64,000 bases of DNA from a bacterium (GTDB taxonomy: Bacteria > Desulfobacterota > Deferrisomatia > Deferrisomatales > BM512): positions 1 to 64,000 of the forward strand of contig SCTA01000041.1 in NCBI GenBank assembly GCA_004322275.1, in the 5' to 3' direction. Positions 1 through 7,015 of this stretch are shown in pieces (position 1 is the stretch's first letter; every line of letters starts with the position of its first letter). The notes under the pieces are model-generated. The model made no database searches. It had not been told where the DNA came from and saw nothing but the letters and a program-made list of their open reading frames with translations. The translations under genes and the position numbers were made by a program.

Positions 1-270
1 TGCCTCGCGCTCCTAGCCACCTTTTGAGTGAGCAAAAGGTGGCCCAAAACTCAGCCCGGACCCGTCGCTCGCGCTTTAAAAAGCGCGACCACTTCGTTCC
101 GGCTGGGCCGTACGGGGCACCCACTACGCTTCGCTCCGTTAAGACCCGCGCCGGCCCGACGCCTCCACTCGTTGCGCCGCGTACGGGCCCCGTAGGGAGA
201 CGAAAAGAAGGCTCGCCGATAAGCGGAAGAGAATTGTTGGCTTATCGGCTCGAAGGTAATTTGTTTACAA
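1..270 (-). repeat. Structured repeat family A, copy A1 (cut by window edge)
   Basis: This non-coding element is read on the minus strand. It holds a terminal hairpin (ccttttgagtgagcaaaagg near 20-39), a middle region with hairpins such as cgctcgcgctttaaaaagcg, and an inner hairpin pairing 215-224 with 240-249. It ends at ctcgaaggtaatttgttta. Near-identical or structurally matching copies lie at 2611-2903, 37967-38252, 43064-43330 and 43340-43620. An open frame runs through it but is not coding, because the same sequence is found in both orientations between genes. Confidence 0.85.
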
Positions 271-327
271 GTATCAGAAACCGTGTTGGTCGCTTATCGC
301 GAGGCGAAAGGCGAAAAACGATTATGG

Positions 328-362
328 AATTGTCGGCTTTCGTGCCTCAAGCCGACCTACAC
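328..362. repeat. Short palindromic repeat, type D
   Basis: The sequence tgtcggctttcg...caagccgacctaca forms a short hairpin. Similar copies occur at 2926-2959 and 43668-43703, each next to a family A element. Such 'gtcgg...ccgacctac' hairpins are common intergenic repeats in proteobacteria. Confidence 0.6.
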
Positions 363-389
363 GGCTGCTGCGACGTTCGCACATCCTTT

Positions 390-428
390 AAAACGATAAG
401 GCCCGCAAATGCGGGCCTTATCGTTTTT
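390..428. terminator. Strong bidirectional terminator hairpin
   Basis: A 17-bp stem, aaacgataaggcccgc paired with gcgggccttatcgttt around an aaat loop, is followed by a T run on the plus strand and by a shorter T run on the minus strand. It sits about 65 bp past the stop of the AT-rich minus-strand operon and would end its transcription. Confidence 0.8.
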
Positions 429-433
429 CTATT

Positions 434-454
434 GGTGGGCGGAATCCACCCTAC
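434..454. repeat. Short hairpin repeat, type E
   Basis: The sequence gtgggcggaatccaccctac is a short hairpin ending in 'cctac'. A relative is at 43622-43642 (gatgggctaaagcccatcctac). This form of intergenic repeat is widespread in proteobacteria. Confidence 0.5.
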
Positions 455-493
455 GCGACTAAATTGGTTGTCGGTATAACATAATACAATTAT

Positions 494-1054
494 TTAGCTG
501 TACAATCTCAGCTTATTTAATATTAGTTCTCTGTGTAAATTTGAATACATAACGCTTGCATTACATGTAAGTATCCCTGTCTGCTGCGCCTTCCTTGATG
601 TCGGCAAATCAGTTGTCTCTTTCTTATATGCAAGATACTGGCGTTTTATTTCATCGGGGGCACAATCATTAGTGGTGATTTTTTTTGATGTGATTGCCTT
701 GTGCAGATAGTCGATATTTCTACTTAAATTTTTAATTTCCATCATTAAATTGATATAGTTGTCGTCGTTTGGCTGCTTCACATAATCATGGTATTTTTGA
801 TAAGACCTTTCAAGGCTAGTAGCAGCAAGGTCAAATAAGCTTGATACCATGTCTTTGTTTTTAAAATTATTATTTACAGATGTAACTATAAAAAGAGCGA
901 TGTATACCATAAAAAATGTTCTGCTAATTAAATCCAAAATTCCGAATAATTTTATATCATAAAAATTCTGGTACGATGATATCGGAGCCGTAAATATTTG
1001 TCCGAAAGCAAAACCAAATATAAAGATTAAAATACTAATTAAACTAGCGTGCAT
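494..1054 (-). CDS. Small membrane protein, third gene of the AT-rich cassette
   Basis: This 186-residue protein is not recognised as a named family. Residues 4-24 and about 36-60 are hydrophobic and probably form two membrane helices, followed by a hydrophilic, helix-rich cytoplasmic part with several lysines and a few cysteines. It overlaps the preceding STAS-like gene by 11 bp, so the two are almost certainly co-translated. Codon use is AT-rich, unlike the GC-rich genes elsewhere in the window, which points to acquisition by transfer. A membrane protein downstream of a regulatory ATPase and a STAS protein could be an output or effector, but that is inference. Confidence 0.75.
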   Translation of the reverse strand: MHASLISILIFIFGFAFGQIFTAPISSYQNFYDIKLFGILDLISRTFFMVYIALFIVTSVNNNFKNKDMVSSLFDLAATSLERSYQKYHDYVKQPNDDNYINLMMEIKNLSRNIDYLHKAITSKKITTNDCAPDEIKRQYLAYKKETTDLPTSRKAQQTGILTCNASVMYSNLHRELILNKLRLYS

Positions 1055-1358
1055 CTTTTATATACTGCGTAATCTCTTCAACTAATAAAGGATCTTCGCT
1101 GGACTTGAAAATAAACCTATCCAAACAACGCTTAGCACCGTAATCTCTTGCGATGCCACCAAAGGCTTCTTCCAAAAACGAAGTTGGGAACCCTGCGCAC
1201 CCATCAAGGTCAATCACTATTTTGGAATTATCGTTTTCGTCTCTAAAAAGAGGTACTAGTATACTAAGCCGGAATTCTTCACCGGAAAACGGGCCATCGT
1301 CAACAAAGCGTGCACCAGGTGTCCGCGAAAAATCGGTGGCAATATTTATCCTGTTCAT
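1044..1358 (-). CDS. STAS-like DUF4325 protein
   Basis: This 104-residue protein looks like the STAS-like DUF4325 family. It has a short N-terminal 'FSRTPGARF..DGPFSGEEFR' stretch, a beta strand 'KIVIDLDGCAGFPTSFLEEAFGG' (residues about 45-67, here split by a helix start), and a C-terminal strand-helix. STAS domains commonly bind partner kinases in switch systems, as SpoIIAA binds SpoIIAB. Here the gene starts 1 bp after the stop of a GHKL ATPase gene, so the pair may form such a switch. Base composition is AT-rich. The family call rests on remembered sequence features, not a search. Confidence 0.75.
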   Translation of the reverse strand: MNRINIATDFSRTPGARFVDDGPFSGEEFRLSILVPLFRDENDNSKIVIDLDGCAGFPTSFLEEAFGGIARDYGAKRCLDRFIFKSSEDPLLVEEITQYIKDAR

Positions 1359-1359
1359 A

Positions 1360-2373
1360 TCAAGATGCCTCTTTAAAATCAGAATAACTAAATTCCCACG
1401 CGAGCAGTGTACCCTTAAACCTATGCTTTAATTCGATAGTTTCACCCATCGCACATCGATACATCCCCCTATTAGATATAACTATCAAATCACTAATATT
1501 CTTAGTATTGTATGTTTCTTTCATGCTTGGCAACCCCTTACCGCGATGATGCTGCCTAGTGCTTGTCCTAAACTCCCCATCAAGTGCAGATTTAATCAAA
1601 GCACCATCTCTCAATTTTTTTAATTTAAGTTTTTTTGCTAGAGCGCCAACCATATCACCAAAATTCTTTGCGACCGTTGTAGGAATGCCCTTACCTGTGT
1701 CAAAAAAATAAAATCTGACTCGCTTTTTATCTTTTTCGTTTGATGCAATCATCCACCATTGATTTGTTTTATGCGAACTATCGTAAGCATGATGCCAAGT
1801 ATTAACCATACACTCTATAATAATGTTATAAATTCTTCTTGATTTTAGATCACGCTCTTGCCCTGTGTGCCTATACACAAAATCCAAGACATCATTGGCT
1901 AAAGGAGAATCTGATTTTTCTCCATTTCTGACCGTAAAATAATCTGATGAAGTAATAGTTGCGGATTTAGAAACAACAAAATCATAAAATCCAGACTTTC
2001 CAATCGTCTCTTTGCATTTTCTATCAAGCGGCAGGTTTCCGGATATGTTTAGAATATACTTTGCTTTTTTGGCCCTGTCAAGCAACGCAAGAAGGTATAG
2101 AACCGCATCAAGCGTTATTGTTTTTATTTTGGTCATATTGAAGAATACTTTTTTATTGTTATAAATTAATTCTTCTACCTTTGCGAAAGTGGAGACCATT
2201 TCATTTGGATTATCAACTACGCTAAATGCAGGAGGGCAATTTATGACATAACGATCATGCTGATCTTTTCCATAATATATTATTTTACTTATTCTTACTG
2301 ACCTGCGAAATTTTCGCCTTATAAATATCAACTGCCTTTTACGTGGCTCGCTGGGGCCAAAAATCTTTTTCAT
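1360..2373 (-). CDS. GHKL-type ATPase with N-terminal STAS-like region
   Basis: This 337-residue protein has a basic N-terminus, then a STAS-like stretch (about 70-130, including 'VFFNMTKIKTITLDAVLYLL'). A GHKL ATPase domain covers about 175-330. The N box 'IIIECMVNTWHHA' gives Glu187 and Asn191, the G1 box is 'FFDTGKGIP' (Asp225), and the G2 box is 'HRGKGLPSM' (about 276-284). No DHp histidine domain, membrane segment or receiver is visible, so it resembles anti-sigma-type kinases or MORC/Hsp90-like ATPases more than a sensor kinase. It is the first gene of an AT-rich three-gene operon bounded by inverted family A repeats. The role is unknown; regulation or defence are possible. Confidence 0.8.
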   Translation of the reverse strand: MKKIFGPSEPRKRQLIFIRRKFRRSVRISKIIYYGKDQHDRYVINCPPAFSVVDNPNEMVSTFAKVEELIYNNKKVFFNMTKIKTITLDAVLYLLALLDRAKKAKYILNISGNLPLDRKCKETIGKSGFYDFVVSKSATITSSDYFTVRNGEKSDSPLANDVLDFVYRHTGQERDLKSRRIYNIIIECMVNTWHHAYDSSHKTNQWWMIASNEKDKKRVRFYFFDTGKGIPTTVAKNFGDMVGALAKKLKLKKLRDGALIKSALDGEFRTSTRQHHRGKGLPSMKETYNTKNISDLIVISNRGMYRCAMGETIELKHRFKGTLLAWEFSYSDFKEAS

Positions 2374-2610
2374 ATCATTAAGCCTTGCAGGTCGTATTTA
2401 GAAAAACGCCGATCTGACAATTAGACCACATATTTTGTTTCTTTCGGTTTGTCTCTTTCATTATTAAATAACAGAGAATTACAAGTACATTGTTTTTTTG
2501 CGTTTCACACAAACCGCCTACAGCTTCTTACGACAACCGTTTCTAATTCTGCCCCTTTTTCTTTTTTCTGGCAACGGGATTGTTGTTTCCGTTTAAAAAT
2601 GCACCTTCCC
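2374..2610. other. AT-rich leader region without a recognisable gene
   Basis: This stretch separates the AT-rich operon start from repeat copy A2. It is AT-rich and must hold the operon promoter on the minus strand, but no convincing -35/-10 pair was found. A 63-codon plus-strand frame here has no protein-like features. Confidence 0.5.
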
Positions 2611-2903
2611 CTTTACGTAAAACTACCTTCGAGCCCATAAGCTGGTTACGACCCGCTTATGGGCGAGCCCGGAGCGTAGCGACCCTGCGGCGTCCCCCAA
2701 GGGGCCCGTACGCGGCGCAACGAGTGGAGGCGTCGGGCCGGCGCGGGGTCTTAGCGAGCATAGCGAGCGGGTGCCCCGTACGGCCCAGCCGGAACGAAGT
2801 GGTCGCTCGTAGAGCGAGCGACGGGTCCGGGCTGAGTTTTGGGTCACCTTTTGCTCACTCAAAAGGTGACTGGGGGCGCGGGGCGAAGCCTCGCAAGGTG
2901 TAG
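2611..2903 (+). repeat. Structured repeat family A, copy A2
   Basis: The element starts with ctttacgtaaaactaccttc and the stem cccataagc/gcttatggg. The middle region (cgcaacgagtggaggcgtcg and ggtcgctcgtagagcgagcg) is nearly identical to copies A1 and A3. It ends with the hairpin ccttttgctcactcaaaagg and a tail 'gggcgcggggcgaagcc'. It is inverted relative to A1, so the two copies face each other across the AT-rich cassette. Confidence 0.85.
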
Positions 2904-2925
2904 AAAAGGTTTTCACGAAATGGTT

Positions 2926-3031
2926 TTGTCGCCTTTCGCTACGCTCAAAGCGACCTACATAACTGTTGCTGGATTTCCGTTTCACTGGAATGACGAAAGT
3001 CTCTGGATTCCCGCAGGCGCGGGAATGACGT
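2926..3031. repeat. Cluster of short intergenic repeats (types D and F)
   Basis: A type D hairpin (tgtcgcctttcg...aaagcgacctaca) at 2926-2959 is followed by two 'ggaatgacg' units (2964-2992 and 3004-3030). The second contains the palindrome ttcccgcaggcgcgggaa. The same 'cccgc..gcgggaatgacg' motif recurs at 43777-43804. No gene is present. Confidence 0.6.
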
Positions 3032-3139
3032 AAATTTTCGCGAAATTGCTTTCACCGTTTTTAGTTGCCGCAAACCGGGTTTTCCCGCTATAAGCGCCAA
3101 GCGTATAATTATCAGCCAGACCGTGAGGCAACAAGATAG

Positions 3140-3895
3140 ATGAAAACTCCCCTTAACGACGAGATGGTAAAGCAGGGTCACACCCTCTTCCGTTACCGAA
3201 GCTTCATTCCCCTGCTTTTTATCCTCCCCGGCTATCTGGCGCTGCGGGAGACTCCCGCCATAGCCGCGAAGATCGGCCTTGCGGCGGCAAACCTCTGGGC
3301 GCTTTTCAGCTTTTTCGTCTCCCTCTCGGGGCTAGTCATCCGCGCGGTGACGGTGGGCTACAGCCAGGCGGCCACCTCCGGCAGAAACACCAAAAAACAG
3401 CTCGCCAACTCGCTGAACTCCACAGGCATCTACTCTCTGGTGCGAAACCCCCTCTACCTCGGCAATTACCTTATGCTTCTCGGCGTCTCCCTTTCGCTGA
3501 TGGTCTGGTGGTTCCCCCTCCTCGTCACCCTCTCCTACTGGCTTTACATGGAGAGGATCATCGCCACGGAGGAGCGATTTCTTATCGAAAAGTTCGGCGA
3601 TTCCTACCGCCGCTGGGCGCTTGAGACCCCCGCCTTTATCCCCCGTCTCTTTGGCTGGCAGACGCCGCGCAATCCCTTTTCGATGAAAAAGGTCCTCCGC
3701 CGCGAGTTTTACGGCTTCACCGCCCTCTGCCTCGCCTTTTTCGTCACAAAGCTCACCGCCGACGTGCATTTCGGCAAGATGGAGTTTGGGTCGTGGCTTT
3801 GCGCGGCCTGGCCCTGGAGCTACACCTTTTTCGCTTCCCTCCTCCTCTTCGCCGTCCTCTACGCGCTGAAAAAGACCACTCGCCTGCTGCGCTGA
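3140..3895 (+). CDS. Integral membrane methyltransferase, ICMT/PEMT-like
   Basis: This 251-residue protein has about six hydrophobic segments (near 22-40, 45-72, 104-125, 125-137, 190-203 and 225-245). It carries the hallmark of the isoprenylcysteine carboxyl methyltransferase / phospholipid methyltransferase group: 'SLVRNPLYLGNYLMLLG' (99-115), followed by 'ATEERFLIEKFGDSYRRW' (142-159), where the Glu pair and Arg help bind S-adenosylmethionine in the family. The substrate cannot be told from sequence; a membrane lipid or a hydroxyl/carboxyl group on a small molecule is likely. The start is ATG with only a weak ribosome site. It stands alone, with repeats upstream. Confidence 0.75.
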   Translation: MKTPLNDEMVKQGHTLFRYRSFIPLLFILPGYLALRETPAIAAKIGLAAANLWALFSFFVSLSGLVIRAVTVGYSQAATSGRNTKKQLANSLNSTGIYSLVRNPLYLGNYLMLLGVSLSLMVWWFPLLVTLSYWLYMERIIATEERFLIEKFGDSYRRWALETPAFIPRLFGWQTPRNPFSMKKVLRREFYGFTALCLAFFVTKLTADVHFGKMEFGSWLCAAWPWSYTFFASLLLFAVLYALKKTTRLLR

Positions 3896-4065
3896 CCTGC
3901 GGGTTTCGCCTGTCTCATAAACGCAAAAACCTCCTCTTGCGAGGACAATATTGTAAATTCCGGGAATAATTATGCCAATTTTGTAGGGCAAAAATTCTTT
4001 CGCGCCATGATAAACATTACCGTAAGGTTGCGTACTCATTATCGTTTGGTATTCTTTTAAAACGT

Positions 4066-4081
4066 TGGCACGGGTCTTGTA
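4066..4081 (+). promoter_or_regulatory. Candidate sigma-54 promoter
   Basis: The sequence tggcacgggtcttgta matches the -24/-12 pattern TGGCACG-N4-TTGCW closely, with GT in place of the -12 GC and the correct 10-bp gap. It lies 75 bp upstream of the beta-barrel gene at 4157. No enhancer site was identified. Confidence 0.45.
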
Positions 4082-4156
4082 ATAATCCCGTTCCGATGCC
4101 GTTCTTTTAACCGCCGTCTTACGGCTTATCAACGAACCATTTGGAAAGGAATCAAG

Positions 4157-4882
4157 ATGAAAAGAACCGCCAAAGCCCTTTTGACTGCGTTCTCCCTCTT
4201 CGCCCTCGCCGCGCCCGCGCTGTCCACCCCCAGCACCCAGATCTGGATACCCTCCACCGACATTCAGGCCTACGGCGTCACTCACCTGACCGTCGACAGC
4301 TACATCAGGACCTCGCAGGACGACCCCTACTTTCCCCCTGTCTTCGTCTTCGGGCCGACCATCGGCGTCCTGCCCTACGAGAAGATCCAGATGGAAGTCG
4401 GCTTCGACCTCATCTACAACGGCGTTCCCGAATATGATTCCCACCCGATCTACGGCCACCTGAAGATCGGCACCCCGGAAGGCTCCATGTTCGAGTCCTC
4501 CCCCGCCCTCGCCGTCGGCGGTTACAATTTCGGCACCGAGAAGGATCTGACCAACCAGAACATAATCTACGGCCTCGTCGCCAAGAACATCCCTGTTCTC
4601 GGCCGCCTCTCAGTCGGATACTACCAGGGCAACGAAGACGTCCTCGGCGACGACGACAGCGGCATTCTGGCCTCCTGGGACCGCTCGCTTCCCGAAATCT
4701 CCGACAAGCTCTGGGCCGCCATCGACTACCAGGGCGGAGACAACGCCCTCGGCGCGCTCAGCTTCGGCTTTTCCTACGCCTTCGCGCCCAACGCCAGCGT
4801 GATCTTCGGCTACGACATGTACAACGACAACGACATCGCCGGTGAAGATACCTACACCGTTCAGGTCGATCTCAACTTCTAA
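4157..4882 (+). CDS. Outer-membrane beta-barrel-like protein, unknown function
   Basis: This 241-residue protein has a clear Sec signal peptide (basic MKRTAK, hydrophobic core to about residue 20, 'APALS' cleavage area). The mature part alternates polar and aromatic or aliphatic residues, e.g. 'LSVGYYQGNEDV' and 'LSFGFSYAFAPNASVIFGYDMY', and ends in 'YTVQVDLNF'. The terminal Phe after alternating hydrophobics is the usual beta-barrel C-terminal signal read by BamA. No named porin family is recognised. The ribosome site ggaaagga lies 6 bp before the ATG. It is monocistronic, between a possible sigma-54 promoter and a strong terminator. Confidence 0.75.
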   Translation: MKRTAKALLTAFSLFALAAPALSTPSTQIWIPSTDIQAYGVTHLTVDSYIRTSQDDPYFPPVFVFGPTIGVLPYEKIQMEVGFDLIYNGVPEYDSHPIYGHLKIGTPEGSMFESSPALAVGGYNFGTEKDLTNQNIIYGLVAKNIPVLGRLSVGYYQGNEDVLGDDDSGILASWDRSLPEISDKLWAAIDYQGGDNALGALSFGFSYAFAPNASVIFGYDMYNDNDIAGEDTYTVQVDLNF

Positions 4883-4939
4883 AGAAATCAACAGCGTAAA
4901 TCCCCCTCCTTGACAGGCTTGACACGGCCTGCACCTTCG

Positions 4940-4969
4940 GCGGGACCCAAATGGGTCCCGCTTTTTTTT
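4940..4969 (+). terminator. Rho-independent terminator
   Basis: The stem gcgggaccc/gggtcccgc around an aaat loop is followed by eight T residues. It lies 57 bp past the stop of the beta-barrel gene. Confidence 0.9.
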
Positions 4970-4998
4970 ATTTTCATCAAAAAAAGTTTATTTCCCCG

Positions 4999-5058
4999 TT
5001 GACTCTCCGGTCCAACTATTATATTTAACGCTAGCTAAACAACACCACCCGGAGAGTT
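4999..5058 (+). promoter_or_regulatory. Probable promoter and inverted repeat upstream of tetR-type gene
   Basis: A -35-like ttgact (4999-5004) and -10-like tatatt (5020-5025) are spaced 15 bp apart, which is short. The sequence gactctccgg (5001-5010) is repeated in inverse as ccggagagtt (5049-5058), the second arm covering the ribosome binding site. The arms could be operator half sites for the downstream repressor. Confidence 0.4.
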
Positions 5059-5064
5059 CCCTTT

Positions 5065-5676
5065 ATGACAGCGAAAACAAGCCAGCCCGAGCAGGACAGG
5101 GAGATGCGGCAGAAGATATTGAAGAGCGCAACGAGGCTCTTCGCCGCGAAAGGCTACGCCGCCACCTCCGTGCGCGAGATAGTCTCGGAGGCGGGGGCGA
5201 CCGCCCCGGTTCTCTACTACTACTTCCAGAGCAAGGAAGGGGTCTATCTCGAAATAATGCGCGAGGCGCTCTCCCAGTTTGAAAGCGCCCTCACCGAATG
5301 CGCAAAAAAAGAAGGCTCCGCCGAAGAGAAGCTGAGATATCTGGCGGTGCGGCTCCACAACCTCCATTGCAAGAACCTGGATACGGTTAGCCTCATCCAT
5401 TCCGTCTACCACGGCCCGCCGCAGGGCGCGCCGGAGTTTGATTTCGACACCTTTCACAAGTGGCTGCTCGCCACAATCGCCTCCCTCGTCGGCGAAGGCA
5501 TTTCGCGCGGGGATTTCGCGGGGGAAAGCCCGGAGGCGATGACTATGGCGCTGCTCGGAGCGGTGCGCTTCGCCATGGACGCCGAGCTTTGCCACCCGGA
5601 GGACTCTCCCGGCGAGGAAGGTCTGTCAAAGGTTCTCGACATTATTTTTCTGGGGATGAGACCCCGGAATAGCTGA
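5065..5676 (+). CDS. TetR-family transcriptional regulator
   Basis: This 203-residue protein has an N-terminal TetR helix-turn-helix (about 12-58): 'ILKSATRLFAAKGYAATSVR' then 'YYYFQSKEGVYLEIM', the classic end of the DNA-binding domain. The C-terminal ligand domain is not diagnostic. It precedes the RND adaptor gene by 15 bp and the pump by a further 1 bp, so the three form an operon and it most likely represses it in response to a pumped compound. The ribosome site ggagag lies 8 bp before the ATG. Confidence 0.9.
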   Translation: MTAKTSQPEQDREMRQKILKSATRLFAAKGYAATSVREIVSEAGATAPVLYYYFQSKEGVYLEIMREALSQFESALTECAKKEGSAEEKLRYLAVRLHNLHCKNLDTVSLIHSVYHGPPQGAPEFDFDTFHKWLLATIASLVGEGISRGDFAGESPEAMTMALLGAVRFAMDAELCHPEDSPGEEGLSKVLDIIFLGMRPRNS

Positions 5677-5691
5677 ATCAGGGGATTGTTC

Positions 5692-7014
5692 ATGAGGAAA
5701 ATTCGTCTGGCTTTAATTACGTCAACGCTGGCCCTGGCCCTCCTTTCCGGGTGCTCTTCAAAAGACTCCGGCAAGGATTCTCCCGCCAAAACCGAAGGGA
5801 AACCGCCGGTGGCCGTGGAGATACTGAAGGTTTCGGGGGAAAACACCTCTTCGGGAATCGACGTTGTCGGAACTCTCGAACAGAAATTCTCCGCCGACGT
5901 AAAGTCGGAGGTGCGGGGAAGGATAACCGCCCTGCACGTAACCCAGTGGGTCAACGTCAGGAAGGGCCAGCCCCTCGCCGAGATCGACGCGAGCGAGCCC
6001 AGGCTTGCCCTCGAAAGGGCCAAGGCGGCCATCGAGGGCGCAAAGGCGCAGGAGGCGGTAGCCAGGGCGCAGGCCGAGGTTGCGAAGTCTCAGGCCATCG
6101 GCTCCAGATCCCTGGAGGAGACCGCCAGAGCGGGACTGATGGGCGCGGAAGTGGACGCCGAAAGGAGTGAGAGGGAATACCAGCGCCTTAAAAACCTCAG
6201 GGAATCCGGGCTGGCGACGCAGCAGAGCCTCGACGAGGGGCTTTCCGCCCTCGACGCCGCAAAGGCGCGGGTGAGGGCCGCCAAATCGCAGATAGAATCG
6301 ACGGTCTCGCAGATAGCTTCCGCGCAGGCGCAGGTGGCCGCCGCTGAGGCTCAGGCCCGCGCCGCCTCCGCGCAGGTCGCGGCTTCCCTGGAAGATATGA
6401 AGCAGCTTGAGACCCAGATCGCAAAGGCGACAATCGTCTCCCCCCTTGACGGAACCGTCTCCGAGCGCTTCATGAACGTCGGGGACCTCCCCGGCGACGC
6501 CGTGATAATGCGCGTGGTGGACAACTCCCTCCTCAACCTGACGGTAAACGTCCCCTCGCAGGCGATCTCGTCGGTAAAGGCCGGACAAACCCTTTCATTT
6601 TCGACCGATTCTCTCCCCGGCGAGACCTTCGAGGGCAAGGTGATGTTCATAAACCCCTCCGCCGACCCCGCCGACCGCTCGCTGCGGGTGACCGCCGAGG
6701 TCAGGAACTCCCCGCCCAGGCTTCGCGGTGGCCTCTTCGTCAAGGGAAGGATAGTCACCGGCGCGAAGGAGAACGTGATCCTTCTGCCGCGCGGCGCCCT
6801 CGTCTACTGGGACGTTCCCTCCAAAAAGGGCGAGGTTTTCGTGGTCACCGGAACTACGGCTAAAAAACGGTCCGTCACCACCGGGGCCGCCGGCGGCGAT
6901 ACGGTCGAAATCGTCACCGGCCTCTTCGCGGGTGAAGCCGTGGTCCTTCGCGGAGGCTTCAACCTCGTCGACGGCGATGTCGTGAGCGTCTCCGAAGCCA
7001 GGGGAGCGAAGTAA
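5692..7014 (+). CDS. RND efflux periplasmic adaptor lipoprotein (membrane fusion protein)
   Basis: The ATG at 5692 was chosen because gggga lies 6-10 bp upstream; an in-frame TTG at 5686 is too close to it. The 440-residue product starts with a lipoprotein signal ending 'LALLSGC' (Cys21). It then has a lipoyl-like half ('GRITALHVTQWVNVRKGQPL'), a long alpha-helical hairpin rich in Ala/Gln/Glu (about 105-245), the second lipoyl half ('IVSPLDGTVSERFMNVGD'), and beta-barrel/proximal domains. This is the AcrA/HlyD-type adaptor that joins the inner-membrane pump to the outer-membrane channel. The next gene supplies both partners in one chain. Confidence 0.93.
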   Translation: MRKIRLALITSTLALALLSGCSSKDSGKDSPAKTEGKPPVAVEILKVSGENTSSGIDVVGTLEQKFSADVKSEVRGRITALHVTQWVNVRKGQPLAEIDASEPRLALERAKAAIEGAKAQEAVARAQAEVAKSQAIGSRSLEETARAGLMGAEVDAERSEREYQRLKNLRESGLATQQSLDEGLSALDAAKARVRAAKSQIESTVSQIASAQAQVAAAEAQARAASAQVAASLEDMKQLETQIAKATIVSPLDGTVSERFMNVGDLPGDAVIMRVVDNSLLNLTVNVPSQAISSVKAGQTLSFSTDSLPGETFEGKVMFINPSADPADRSLRVTAEVRNSPPRLRGGLFVKGRIVTGAKENVILLPRGALVYWDVPSKKGEVFVVTGTTAKKRSVTTGAAGGDTVEIVTGLFAGEAVVLRGGFNLVDGDVVSVSEARGAK

Positions 7015-7015
7015 A

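Noticed and set aside
24-479. Open frame of 151 codons at the left edge
   Set aside because: It runs through repeat A1, a short repeat and the terminator hairpin; the same sequence exists in the reverse orientation between other genes.
2580-2985. Overlapping frames of about 107 and 120 codons on both strands
   Set aside because: They lie in repeat A2 and short repeats. The peptide resemblance to the frame at 24-479 comes from shared repeat DNA.
3332-4459. 375-codon minus-strand frame
   Set aside because: It is antisense to two genes with clear features (membrane methyltransferase and signal-peptide beta-barrel) and crosses their intergenic gap with no protein-like motif.
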